Assembly: GCA_963739005.1 (NCBI GenBank)
Contig: CAVTYQ010000005.1
Location: 106,720 to 170,719 of the forward strand
Direction of reading: 5' to 3'
Source: DASWJZ01 sp963739005
Lineage (GTDB): Bacteria; Pseudomonadota; Alphaproteobacteria; Rhizobiales; Afifellaceae
DNA: 64,000 bases
Shown: piece by piece, positions 8,716 through 17,083 of the stretch
Numbering within the stretch: position 1 is the first letter of the stretch
Layout: every line of letters begins with the position of its first letter
Position numbers and translations under genes: made by a program
The notes under the pieces: model-generated
The model's database searches: none
Seen by the model: the letters and a program-made list of their open reading frames with translations, nothing else
What the model was told of the DNA's origin: nothing

Positions 8716-9678
8716 ATGCATTCTTACGAGCAGGGCCGCCTCAATCTTCCCTTCGTCGGGCATTGCACGTTCGGCAAGCGGCCGCCCTGCCTCGACTGGG
8801 AGACGCTCGACGCCGACGTCGCCGTGCTCGGCGTGCCCTACGACATGGGCACGCAATATCGCCCCGGCGCGCGCTTCGGCCCGCGCGCCATCCGCGAAGC
8901 CTCGACGCTTTTCTCGTTCGGCCATGGCGGCGCCTACGATCACGAGGACGACGCGACCTATCTGCCGATGGACAAGGTCAGGATCGTCGACGTCGGCGAC
9001 GCCGATATCGTTCACACGGACACCGTCACGAGCCACAAGAACACCGAGCTTGCCGTCCGCAAGATTCTGGAGCGGAAAGCGCTGCCGCTCGTTCTCGGCG
9101 GCGACCACGCGGTCAACATTCCCTGCATCCGCGCCTTCAGCGACGAGCAGCCCATCCACATCGTCCAGATCGACGCGCATCTCGATTTCGTCGACGTGCG
9201 CCATGGCGTGCGCGAGGGGCACGGCAATCCGATGCGGCGCGCCTCCGAGCAGGCGCATGTCACCGGGCTGACGCAACTCGGTATCCGCAACGTCTCTTCG
9301 ACGGCGCGTGAAGGCTACGAGGATGCGCGGAAGCGCGGCTCGACCATCCGCTCCGTCAGGCAGTGCCGCAAGCTCGGCACAGAAGAGGTGCTGAAGCTCG
9401 TGCCGGCGGGCGTGCGCTACTACGTCACCATCGACATCGATGGGTTCGATCCGTCGATCGCGCCGGGCACCGGCACGCCGAGCCACGGCGGGTTTCTCTA
9501 CTGGGAGGTGATGGAATTGCTGCAGGGCCTCTCGAAACGCGGCGACGTCGTCGGCATCGATCTGGTCGAGGTCGCGCCGGCGTACGATCCCTCCGGGATC
9601 ACCGCGATGCTCGCCGCGCAGGTGCTGCTGACTTTCCTCGGATACATCTTCCACGAGCGGGAGATGCGCAAGCAATGA
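8716..9678 (+). CDS. Ureohydrolase (agmatinase/guanidino-acid hydrolase family), copy 1
   Basis: Hydrolyses a guanidino group to urea and an amine with a binuclear Mn or Ni site. All metal-binding motifs are present in the 320-residue protein: LGGDHAVNIP, QIDAHLDFVD, and IDIDGFDPSIAPGTGTPSHGG. HGNPMRRA occupies the loop where agmatinases usually read HGTPFRRA. Family members include agmatinase, guanidinobutyrase, guanidinopropionase and guanidine hydrolase, and these motifs do not separate them. I chose the Met at 8716 (GGGGAGC upstream). It lies 20 nt after the alcohol dehydrogenase and just before the second ABC importer. It differs clearly from the second copy at 14886. Confidence 0.88.
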   Translation: MHSYEQGRLNLPFVGHCTFGKRPPCLDWETLDADVAVLGVPYDMGTQYRPGARFGPRAIREASTLFSFGHGGAYDHEDDATYLPMDKVRIVDVGDADIVHTDTVTSHKNTELAVRKILERKALPLVLGGDHAVNIPCIRAFSDEQPIHIVQIDAHLDFVDVRHGVREGHGNPMRRASEQAHVTGLTQLGIRNVSSTAREGYEDARKRGSTIRSVRQCRKLGTEEVLKLVPAGVRYYVTIDIDGFDPSIAPGTGTPSHGGFLYWEVMELLQGLSKRGDVVGIDLVEVAPAYDPSGITAMLAAQVLLTFLGYIFHEREMRKQ

Positions 9679-9758
9679 TAGCGCCCCGAACTGGCCGAAC
9701 ATTTGCTAGATTTCGCTGCGGGACGTGGCCTCTAGGTAACCACGGGAGGGTGAGAGAC

Positions 9759-10787
9759 ATGGGCACTTTGTACACGCGCCTTAGCGCCGTCGTTTTCGCG
9801 GCGCTGGCGTTTCTGATCGTCGCGCCGTTTGCTGAGGACGCTAAGGCGGCGGTCGGCGACGAGAACAAGATCACCTGCATGTATCCGACCTGGGTCGGCT
9901 ACGGGCCGATTCACGTCGCCAACGAGCTCGGCTTCTTCAAGGACGAAGGCATCACCGTCGAGGAGACCATCGACGACGACATGGCGAACGCCGTGGCGGC
10001 GATGGAGCGCGGCGACATCGATTGCTATCTGCGCACGGTCGGCGAGTTCCAGGGTCTCGGCCGGCGCAAGACGACGCAGGGCATCATCATCGGCACGATC
10101 GACCTGTCGCTCGGCGGCGACGGCTGGGCGGCCGACGGCTCGATCAAGACGGTCTGCGACCTGAAGGGCAAAACGATCGCGGTCGAGCCGAACCTGCCGG
10201 CGCGGCTCCTGATGCAGATGGCGCTGAAGAAGGAGTGCAACCTTTCCATCAAGGACACCAACCTGACCGACCTTGCGGCGGCAGATGCGATCGGCGCCTT
10301 CTCCGACAAGAGCCTCGCGGCGGTCGGCACCTACGAGCCGGTGCTGAGCCAGGTCATCGCCGCACATCAGGACAGGGGCGCGCACATTCTCGCGTCGTCG
10401 AAGGACTATAACGACCTGATCCTCGACATCATCATGGCGCATACCGGCGAGCTGCACGCGCATCCGGACAAATACGTGAAGTTCCTCCGCGCGCTTTATC
10501 GCGCGGTCGATTATTTCTATGCGAATGAGGACAAGGCGATCCCGATCATCGCCAAGCAGTTCTCCATCACGCCGGACGACTTCAAGGCGACCCTGCCGAA
10601 CTTCCGCTACACGCCCTTCGACGAGGCGAAGATGTTCATGGGCACGCCGGAGAAGCCGGGCCGCGTCTATGACGTCTTCAACGAAGCGATGGACCTGAAC
10701 CTCGAGTTCGGCGCCGCCGACGTGAAGCTCTTCCCGGAGGACCACATCGATCCTTCGATCATCAACAAGGTGGAGAAGAACTGGTAG
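9759..10787 (+). CDS. NitT/TauT-type ABC transporter substrate-binding protein (second system)
   Basis: The 342-residue precursor has a Sec signal peptide (hydrophobic stretch around residues 8-22). The mature start MYPTWVGYGPIHVANELGFF matches the same fold as the protein at 1821. Strong GGGAGGGTGAG precedes the ATG. Two cysteines (CMYP and KKEC) may form a disulfide. It begins a second complete importer, running 9759-12558, 80 nt after the first ureohydrolase. A guanidino-type ligand is plausible because guanidine-linked ABC systems use this binding-protein family, but nothing in the sequence proves it. Confidence 0.9.
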   Translation: MGTLYTRLSAVVFAALAFLIVAPFAEDAKAAVGDENKITCMYPTWVGYGPIHVANELGFFKDEGITVEETIDDDMANAVAAMERGDIDCYLRTVGEFQGLGRRKTTQGIIIGTIDLSLGGDGWAADGSIKTVCDLKGKTIAVEPNLPARLLMQMALKKECNLSIKDTNLTDLAAADAIGAFSDKSLAAVGTYEPVLSQVIAAHQDRGAHILASSKDYNDLILDIIMAHTGELHAHPDKYVKFLRALYRAVDYFYANEDKAIPIIAKQFSITPDDFKATLPNFRYTPFDEAKMFMGTPEKPGRVYDVFNEAMDLNLEFGAADVKLFPEDHIDPSIINKVEKNW

Positions 10788-10810
10788 GGGAGGCGCGAGG
10801 CGATCAAGCC

Positions 10811-11734
10811 ATGGCGCTGTCGGCGGAGAGCCGGAACGACGCGGAGGATTCGGCGGCGAGTGCTTCCGCCGGCCGCGCGTCGTCCGGCCCGACCGCCGGT
10901 GCACTCCGCGCCTCCTCGAAAACGTCGCCGGCCCCGCATCGGGCCGGCGGCCTCGGCGAACTCTTCCAGTTTCGCGGCAAGCCGAGCGCCAACCTCCAGC
11001 TCTGGGTCGGCATCGGCGCTTTCCTGCTGGTACTCGCTGTCTGGTGGTCGGTCGCGCAGTCCGGATTGGTGAAGCCGCAGTTCCTTCCGTCGCCGGGGGC
11101 GGTGGTCAGTGCGTGGCTCGGCCTCTTCGGGACCGCCGGCTACGCCTACGACATCGGCATCAGCCTCGCGCGCGTCTGGATCGCGTTCCTCGCTTCGGCG
11201 GTGATCGCCGTTCCGCTCGGCATGCTGATGTCGAGCTATCGCGCGGTCGGGGCGTTCTCCGAGCCGCTCATCGATTTCATCCGCTACCTTCCGGTTCCCG
11301 CGCTCGTGCCACTGACGCTGATCTGGCTCGGCATCGGCGAGGAATCGAAGATCGCGCTGCTGTGGATCGGCACCTTCTTCCAGCTTGTGCTGCTCGTCGC
11401 CGACGACGCGCGCCGGGTGCCGAAGGAGTTCATCGAGACCGGCCTGACGCTCGGCGCGAACGATCGCGCGCTCCTAAAAGACATCCTCTTCCGCGCCATG
11501 CTTCCGAACACGGTGGACAGCCTGCGCATCACGCTCGGCTGGTGCTGGACCTATCTGATCGTGGCGGAGATCGTCGCCTCGAACTCCGGCATCGGCTACG
11601 AGCTGTGGACGGCCCGGCGCTACGGCAAGACGCCCGAGGTCTTCGCCGGCATTCTCACGATCGGCGTGATCGGGCTCGTCTCCGACCAGGCCATCCGCTT
11701 CGGCCACCGGCGCTGGTTCCGGTACTTGAGCTGA
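10811..11734 (+). CDS. NitT/TauT-type ABC transporter permease (second system)
   Basis: The 307-residue protein resembles the permease at 2846 but carries an extra, low-complexity, Ala/Ser-rich cytoplasmic N-terminus of about 60 residues before the first membrane helix (IGAFLLVLAVWW). About six transmembrane segments follow, and the ATPase-docking loop is ETGLTLGANDRALLKDILF near residues 205-225. It lies 23 nt after the binding-protein stop and 5 nt before the ATPase start. Confidence 0.9.
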   Translation: MALSAESRNDAEDSAASASAGRASSGPTAGALRASSKTSPAPHRAGGLGELFQFRGKPSANLQLWVGIGAFLLVLAVWWSVAQSGLVKPQFLPSPGAVVSAWLGLFGTAGYAYDIGISLARVWIAFLASAVIAVPLGMLMSSYRAVGAFSEPLIDFIRYLPVPALVPLTLIWLGIGEESKIALLWIGTFFQLVLLVADDARRVPKEFIETGLTLGANDRALLKDILFRAMLPNTVDSLRITLGWCWTYLIVAEIVASNSGIGYELWTARRYGKTPEVFAGILTIGVIGLVSDQAIRFGHRRWFRYLS

Positions 11735-11739
11735 GCGCG

Positions 11740-12558
11740 ATGCAGAACAGCGCGTTCATCGAGTTCCGCTCGCTGACGAAGGCCTTCGTCGACGAGCGCG
11801 GCCGCACGACGCCCGTCGTCGAGCCGTTGTCGCTCGAGATCGCCGAAGGCGAATTCGTCGTCTTCGTCGGACCGTCCGGCTGCGGAAAGACCACCGTGAT
11901 GCGGATGGTCGGCGGTCTCGAAAAGCCGACATCGGGCGCCGTCTTGCTGAAGGACCGGCCGATCGCGGGGCCGAGCCGCGAGAAGGGCATGGTGTTCCAG
12001 TCCTATTCGTCGTTTCCCTGGCTGACGGTGCTCGGCAACATCCGCTTCGGGCTGAAGTATCGGAGCGACATCGGCGCGGTCGAGAAGGACCGGATCGCAC
12101 GCCACTACTTGGATCTGGTCGGGCTCGCGCCATTCGCCGATTTTCACATCAACCGCATTTCCGGCGGCATGCGCCAGCGCGTCGCGATCGCGCGCACGCT
12201 CGCCGCCGATCCGCTCGTGCTCCTGATGGACGAGCCGTTCGGGGCGCTCGACGCGCTGACGCGCGAGCGGCTGCAGCTGCAGCTCCTTTCGCTCCGCAAT
12301 GCCGAGAAGAAGACCGTGATCTTCGTCACCCACGATGTTGACGAGGCTGTCTTCCTCGCCGATCGCATCATCGTCTTTTCGGCGCGGCCGGCGCGCGTTC
12401 TCGCCGACGTTTCGGTCGGCGCCTCGCTGCCCTCCGAGCGGACGCTCGAAGTGACCGAGCTTCCCGCCTTCAGAAAACTTCGGCATGACGTGCTTGACCT
12501 GATCCGCAACGAGGAGACGCGGATCGAGGCGGCTGAGCTGGCCGCCGCGGCCTCCTGA
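11740..12558 (+). CDS. NitT/TauT-type ABC transporter ATPase (second system)
   Basis: Complete 272-residue ATP-binding subunit with Walker A GPSGCGKTT, Q-loop FQSYSSFPW, signature ISGGMRQR, Walker B VLLMDEPFGALD and H-loop FVTHDVDEA. Unlike the first-system ATPase its N-terminus (FIEFRSLTKAFVDERG) is intact in one frame. The start at 11740 lies 5 nt after the permease stop, so the three genes form one unit. Confidence 0.93.
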   Translation: MQNSAFIEFRSLTKAFVDERGRTTPVVEPLSLEIAEGEFVVFVGPSGCGKTTVMRMVGGLEKPTSGAVLLKDRPIAGPSREKGMVFQSYSSFPWLTVLGNIRFGLKYRSDIGAVEKDRIARHYLDLVGLAPFADFHINRISGGMRQRVAIARTLAADPLVLLMDEPFGALDALTRERLQLQLLSLRNAEKKTVIFVTHDVDEAVFLADRIIVFSARPARVLADVSVGASLPSERTLEVTELPAFRKLRHDVLDLIRNEETRIEAAELAAAAS

Positions 12559-12567
12559 GGGAAAGCA

Positions 12568-13344
12568 TTGAGCGCATTCGATTTTTCCGGAAAGCGCGTG
12601 CTCGTGACGGGCGCGAGCCACGGCATTGGTTACGGCGTGGCGGCGGCTTTCGCGCGCGCCGGCGCGGAACTCACGATCCTCTCGAGCACCGCCGACATCG
12701 AGAAGGCCGCTGCCGCGATCGCAAAGGAATGCGGTCGGCCGGTCCGCGCCGAGATCTGCGACATCACGGACCGCGAGGCGGTGCGGCGCTCCGTCGGAAG
12801 TCTCGGTTCGCTCGATGTGCTCGTCAACAATGCCGGGCTGGAGCTGATCACGCCGATGCAGGCACCGGGCGAGGAGGTCGAGAAGACCTTCGTGCGCATC
12901 ATCGAGATCAACGTCATCGGCACATATTATGTGACGCGCGAAGCGCTGCCGCTGATGCGCGCGGGTGGCGCGATCGTGCTCACGTCTTCGATCTGGGGAA
13001 AGACGGGCGCCGCCGATTTTTCCGCCTACGTGACCTCGAAGCACGCCAACATCGGCTTCATGCGCGTGCTGGCAAAAGAGCTCGGGCCGAGTGGCATCCG
13101 CGTCAACGCCGTCTGCCCGGGCTGGGTGAAGACACGCGCGGCGCTCCGTTCGCTGACCAAGGTCTCCGACAAGGCCGGGATCGACGAAGACGCGATGCTC
13201 GACCAGATCCTTGCGGCGCAAGCGCTGCCCGGGCTGATGGAGCCCGACGACGTCGCGAGCCTCTATCTCTTCCTTGCCTCCGACCTCGCGAAGAACATCA
13301 CGGGCCAGGCGGTCAACGTCGACCGCGGGGACACGATGGTCTGA
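12568..13344 (+). CDS. SDR-family oxidoreductase
   Basis: Short-chain dehydrogenase, 258 residues, with TGASHGIG near residue 11, VNNAG near 88 and catalytic YVTSK near 152. The start codon appears to be TTG: GAGGGA lies 6 nt before it, the encoded MSAFDFSGKRVLVTG is the expected length, and no ATG is available in this frame. Its TGA overlaps the next ATG (TGATG), so it is coupled with the second SDR. It is one of three SDRs in this island, and the substrate is unknown. Confidence 0.9.
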   Translation: MSAFDFSGKRVLVTGASHGIGYGVAAAFARAGAELTILSSTADIEKAAAAIAKECGRPVRAEICDITDREAVRRSVGSLGSLDVLVNNAGLELITPMQAPGEEVEKTFVRIIEINVIGTYYVTREALPLMRAGGAIVLTSSIWGKTGAADFSAYVTSKHANIGFMRVLAKELGPSGIRVNAVCPGWVKTRAALRSLTKVSDKAGIDEDAMLDQILAAQALPGLMEPDDVASLYLFLASDLAKNITGQAVNVDRGDTMV

Positions 13345-14090
13345 TGGGCGCGCTTGAGGGAAAGAGGGCGCTCGTTACCGGCGGCGCGAGCGGTATCGGC
13401 AAGGCGATCGCACAGGCGTTCGCAGGTGAGGGGGCTCACGTCATCGTCGCCGACCGTGCCGCGGAAGCCGCTAACAAGGTCGTTGCGGCGATCGAAGCGA
13501 ACGGCGGTAAGGCCTTCGCCGTCGCGGCTGATGTCTCCGACGAGACGCAGGTCGTGGTGCTCCTCAAGACGACAATCGAGACGCTCGGCGGGCTCGACAT
13601 CCTGGTCAACAATGCCGGCATCCTGATCGAGAAGCCGCTGCTTGAAACGACCGCTGACGATTTCGACCGGCTGATCGGCGTCAACCTTCGTGGCACCTTC
13701 CTGGTCGGGCGCGAGGCGCTTCGCGCCATGGTCGCGCAAAAATCCGGACGCGTCATCAACATCGCCTCGGAACTCGCCTATCTCGGGCGCGAGAACTGCT
13801 CGATCTATTGCGCCTCCAAAGGTGGCGTGCTCTCGATGACCCGCGCCTGGGCGCGCGAGTTCGCACCGCATATTCTCGTCAACGCGATCGCGCCCGGCCC
13901 GACCGACACGCCGATGCTCGGGCCGGAGTCGACATCGGCGGAGATGCTTGCGAAGGAATCGGAGAATCCGCTCGGCCGCATCGGCCGGCCGGAGGAGATC
14001 GCCGCGGCGGCGGTGTTCCTCGCCGGGCCCGGCGCCACGTTCATGACCGGCCAGTGCCTGAGCCCGAACGGCGGCGCGGCGATGTTCTAG
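13344..14090 (+). CDS. SDR-family oxidoreductase
   Basis: Short-chain dehydrogenase/reductase of 248 residues, FabG-like in length: TGGASGIG near residue 12, VNNAG near 90, active-site YCASK near 154, and FMTGQCLSPNGG at the C-terminus. The ATG overlaps the previous stop. The creatininase-family gene begins 14 nt downstream. It probably performs another NAD(P)-dependent step of the same pathway. Confidence 0.9.
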   Translation: MGALEGKRALVTGGASGIGKAIAQAFAGEGAHVIVADRAAEAANKVVAAIEANGGKAFAVAADVSDETQVVVLLKTTIETLGGLDILVNNAGILIEKPLLETTADDFDRLIGVNLRGTFLVGREALRAMVAQKSGRVINIASELAYLGRENCSIYCASKGGVLSMTRAWAREFAPHILVNAIAPGPTDTPMLGPESTSAEMLAKESENPLGRIGRPEEIAAAAVFLAGPGATFMTGQCLSPNGGAAMF

Positions 14091-14104
14091 GGGGATGAGA
14101 AGCG

Positions 14105-14875
14105 ATGGCTGAAAGCGTGTTCATGGCCGAACTGTCGTGGCCGGAGTTCGCCGCCAAGGCGAAGGCGGGCACGATCGTCATCCTGCCGCTCGGCGCGACC
14201 GAGCAGCACGGGCCGCATCTTTCGATGTCGGTTGACGTGGTGATTCCGACCGCGGTCGCGGAGCGCGTCGCGAAGAAGCTCGGCGCCCTCGTTGCGCCGA
14301 CCATTCCCTACGGCTACAAGTCGCAGCCGCGTTCGGGGGGAGGGGAGGCGTTTCCCGGCACCACCAGCCTCGACGCCAACACCTTCTCGCTCGTCGTGCG
14401 CGACGTCATCCGCGGGCTCGGACATCACGGTGTGCGCAAGATCGTCGTCTTGAACGGCCACTTCGAGAACAGCTGGCCGGCGGTCGAAGGCCTCGACCTC
14501 GGCCTCCGCGAGCTTCGCCGCGACGGCATCAAGGACATGCAGGCGATGCGGCTCGAATATTGGGATTTCGTGAAGCGGGCGACGCTTGACCGCCTCTTCC
14601 CCGAAGGCTTTCCCGGCACCGAGCTCGAGCATGCGAGCCTGCTCGAGACATCGTTGATGCTCCTGCTCAGGCCCGACCTCGTCGACATGAAGAAGGTGCC
14701 GGACGATGGGCCGGCGAAATTCCCAACCTACGACCGCCATCCGGTGCCGAAGGATTTCGTGCCGGCCTCCGGCGTGCTCGCCCGCGCCGAGAAGGCGACG
14801 CCCGAGAAAGGCCAATGGCTGATCGACGACCACGTCGAGCTGATCACCGCCGCCATTCGCAAAGAGCTCGGCTGA
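14105..14875 (+). CDS. Creatininase-family amidohydrolase
   Basis: Creatinine amidohydrolase-type metalloenzyme, 256 residues. Metal-binding motifs of the family are visible: GATEQHGPHLSMSVDV (Glu, His and Asp), LNGHFEN, and a downstream ELEHASLLETS. Family members open cyclic amides (creatinine to creatine), deformylate pterins or riboflavin precursors, or process mycofactocin (MftE). Placement between SDRs and a ureohydrolase favours a catabolic cyclic-amide or amide hydrolysis. A creatine-like product would suit a ureohydrolase, but no creatinase gene is present. GGGGATGAGA precedes the start. Confidence 0.87.
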   Translation: MAESVFMAELSWPEFAAKAKAGTIVILPLGATEQHGPHLSMSVDVVIPTAVAERVAKKLGALVAPTIPYGYKSQPRSGGGEAFPGTTSLDANTFSLVVRDVIRGLGHHGVRKIVVLNGHFENSWPAVEGLDLGLRELRRDGIKDMQAMRLEYWDFVKRATLDRLFPEGFPGTELEHASLLETSLMLLLRPDLVDMKKVPDDGPAKFPTYDRHPVPKDFVPASGVLARAEKATPEKGQWLIDDHVELITAAIRKELG

Positions 14876-14885
14876 TGAGCCTTCA

Positions 14886-15836
14886 ATGAGCATCGACGAT
14901 TTCCAGCCGCTCGATTCCGGCAAGGTTCCGCGCTTTGCCGGCCCGTCGACCTTCATGCGCTTGCCGATGGCGCGCCCCGAAGAGGTCGACATCGCGCTGA
15001 TCGGCATTCCCTTCGACGGCGGCACCACCAACCGCACCGGCGCGCGCCACGGGCCGCGCGAAATCCGCAACCAGTCGAGCCTGGTGCGGCGTGTCCACCA
15101 CGTCACCGGCATATCGCCGTTCGACCTTCAGCGCGTCGCCGATTGCGGCGACGTGCCGGTCAATCCGCTCGATCTGAACGAGACGCTCGAAAACATCTCG
15201 CGCTTCATGGCCGCCGTGCGCGGCGCCGGAACCGTTCCGCTTACCGCCGGCGGCGACCATCTGATCTCGCTGCCGATCCTGCGGGGCTTGGCGCGCGAGC
15301 GGCCGCTTGGAATGATCCACTTCGACGCCCACTCCGACACCTACGACAGCTTCTTCGGCAGCCGTTACAATCACGGCACGCCGTTCCGGCGTGCTATCGA
15401 GGAGGGTCTCCTCGATCCGAAGCGGGTCATCCAGATCGGCATACGGGGGGCGATCTCCGACGCGAAGAATTACGACTTCGCCCGCGCCGCCGGCGTCCGC
15501 ATCGTGTTTATCGAAGAATTCGAGGAGCGCGGACCGCAGGCGGTAATGGAGGAGGCGCGGGCGATCGTCGGGGAAAAGCCGATCTATGTCTCCTTCGACA
15601 TCGACGTGCTCGATCCGTCGGTTGCGCCAGGCACGGGAACGCCGGAGATCGGCGGCATCACCTCGCGCGAGGCGCAGAAGCTGGTCCGCTGGCTCGCCGG
15701 ACTCGATATCGCCGGCGCGGACCTCGTCGAGGTCTCGCCGCCGCTCGATTCGACCGGCGGAACCGCGCTTACCGCCGCCACGCTGATGTTCGAACTCCTT
15801 TGCGTGATCGCGAGCGGCAGCGCGAAGAGCGCCTGA
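14886..15836 (+). CDS. Ureohydrolase (agmatinase/guanidinobutyrase-like), copy 2
   Basis: The 316-residue protein has canonical motifs AGGDHLISLP, HFDAHSDTYD, HGTPFRRA and SFDIDVLDPSVAPGTGTPEIGG, closer to textbook agmatinase/guanidino-acid hydrolases than copy 1. It begins 10 nt after the creatininase-family stop and is the last forward gene of the island. Two divergent ureohydrolases in one locus could serve successive intermediates or different metal or substrate preferences. The exact substrate is not readable. Confidence 0.88.
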   Translation: MSIDDFQPLDSGKVPRFAGPSTFMRLPMARPEEVDIALIGIPFDGGTTNRTGARHGPREIRNQSSLVRRVHHVTGISPFDLQRVADCGDVPVNPLDLNETLENISRFMAAVRGAGTVPLTAGGDHLISLPILRGLARERPLGMIHFDAHSDTYDSFFGSRYNHGTPFRRAIEEGLLDPKRVIQIGIRGAISDAKNYDFARAAGVRIVFIEEFEERGPQAVMEEARAIVGEKPIYVSFDIDVLDPSVAPGTGTPEIGGITSREAQKLVRWLAGLDIAGADLVEVSPPLDSTGGTALTAATLMFELLCVIASGSAKSA

Positions 15837-15848
15837 GAGGGCCAAGGA

Positions 15849-16655
15849 TCAGCCGCGATCGGGAAGCTCGACGGAGCCGGTGATGAACGTCACGGACTCG
15901 CCGCTGATGACCACGCGATCGCCCTCAAGCCGGCACCACAAATCGCCTCCGCGCGGCGAGAGCTGTCGGCTGTGCAGCGCATTGCGGCCGAAACGGTCGG
16001 CCCAGTAGGGGACGATGATGCGGTGCGCCGTTCCGCAGACGGGGTCTTCGGGAAGACCGAGCTTCGGAGCGAACACGCGCAGCACGAAGTCCGACGCGTC
16101 ACCGGGCGCGGTCGCGATGATTGCGCCGCGATCCAACCGGGAGACCGCTTCCATATTAGGGCTCATCGCCGCGATGCTCCTGGCATCGTCGAAAACCGCG
16201 ACATAGCCGAAGGGCGCATCCATGGCCGCGACCGGGGTGGCTCCAAGCGCCTCGCTCAAGATGCCGGCCTTGTTCACCGCCGACGCCGGCATCACCGGCC
16301 ACGGCACCGCGATGTGGGGACCGTCCGCCGAGACGACGCATTCGCTTGCGTCGGCGAGCACGAATGTCACGCTGCCGCCGGAGCCGGAGCCGGAGCCGTG
16401 GCCGAGCGCGACGTGCGCCGCCGCCATCATCGCGTGGCCGGCGCCGCCGTGGCGCCCGGAGGGCGAATGAAAGAGAAGCTTGGTCCGGCCCTTCCCGAGC
16501 GGACGAAGCGAAGCGAGCACTGACTCGTTGAGCTGGGCCGCCGCCTGTTGGAGAACGCTGTCGGGGACATCGCTTTCGAGCGAGAGGACGAAGGCGGGAT
16601 TGCCGCGGAACGGCTCCGTCGCAAACGTCACCACCTGATGCACCCCGGCGCGCAT
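15849..16655 (-). CDS. PhzF-family isomerase
   Basis: The 268-residue protein has the PhzF N-terminal signature VVTFATEPFRGNPAFVL and the region holding the catalytic Glu (LNESVLASL), followed by the second half-domain (GLPEDPVCGTAHRIIVPYW). Family members are diaminopimelate-epimerase-fold isomerases; only some act in phenazine synthesis, and no other phenazine gene is nearby. It is transcribed with the RidA gene, which ends 2 nt upstream, and converges on the second ureohydrolase gene (12-nt gap). Confidence 0.87.
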   Translation of the reverse strand: MRAGVHQVVTFATEPFRGNPAFVLSLESDVPDSVLQQAAAQLNESVLASLRPLGKGRTKLLFHSPSGRHGGAGHAMMAAAHVALGHGSGSGSGGSVTFVLADASECVVSADGPHIAVPWPVMPASAVNKAGILSEALGATPVAAMDAPFGYVAVFDDARSIAAMSPNMEAVSRLDRGAIIATAPGDASDFVLRVFAPKLGLPEDPVCGTAHRIIVPYWADRFGRNALHSRQLSPRGGDLWCRLEGDRVVISGESVTFITGSVELPDRG

Positions 16656-16657
16656 CG

Positions 16658-17083
16658 TCAGGCGGGCGGCAGCGGCTTATGCGCGATGACCTTGAGCTCG
16701 ATCTCGACGTCGAACATGAACTTCATCGGGAAGACCGAGCGCACCGGCGGGTCCTTGGTGAAGTAGGTCCGATAGATCTCGTTGAAGCGGACGAAATGCC
16801 GCGCGTCGGAAAGCCAGCACTGACAGTCGACGACGTCCTCGAGCGTGCAGTCGACGACCGCGAGCGCGTCCTTGATGAAGCCGAACGTCAGGTGGACCTG
16901 CTCGTCGAAGGGGACGTTCTTGTACCCCGCCCCGTCGTCGAGGATGTTCCCGTCCGCGTCGAAGACGACGTTCTTTGGATCGAAGGTCCACGGCCCATAG
17001 GCGGACGTGAAGACGAAATCGCCGGCGCGGATCGCCTGGCTGATCGGGACCGGGTGATGCGCCGGGAAGGCTTTCTTGGCCAT
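16658..17083 (-). CDS. RidA/YjgF family protein
   Basis: A 141-residue member of the Rid family, which hydrolyses reactive enamines and imines produced by amine- or amino-acid-converting enzymes. Recognisable elements: PISQAIRAGDFVFTSAYGPW at the N-terminus, DEQVHLTFGFIKDALAV in the middle, and YFTKDPPVRSVFPM near the C-terminus. The strict RidA catalytic Arg motif (R-x-x-V/A-x-V) is less clear here, so it may belong to another Rid subgroup. It is first in a two-gene reverse operon with PhzF. An imine-forming flavoenzyme at 1-1635 would give it a role. Confidence 0.87.
   Translation of the reverse strand: MAKKAFPAHHPVPISQAIRAGDFVFTSAYGPWTFDPKNVVFDADGNILDDGAGYKNVPFDEQVHLTFGFIKDALAVVDCTLEDVVDCQCWLSDARHFVRFNEIYRTYFTKDPPVRSVFPMKFMFDVEIELKVIAHKPLPPA

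Noticed and set aside
9680..9758. Guanidine-I (ykkC) riboswitch before the second binding-protein gene
   Set aside because: CTAGGT and ACGGGAGGG pieces recall conserved ykkC segments, but the order and pairing of the full consensus are absent. A covariance-model search for guanidine riboswitches would be decisive.
15849..16655. Phenazine biosynthesis locus
   Set aside because: Only a PhzF-family gene is present; most PhzF homologues are not phenazine enzymes.
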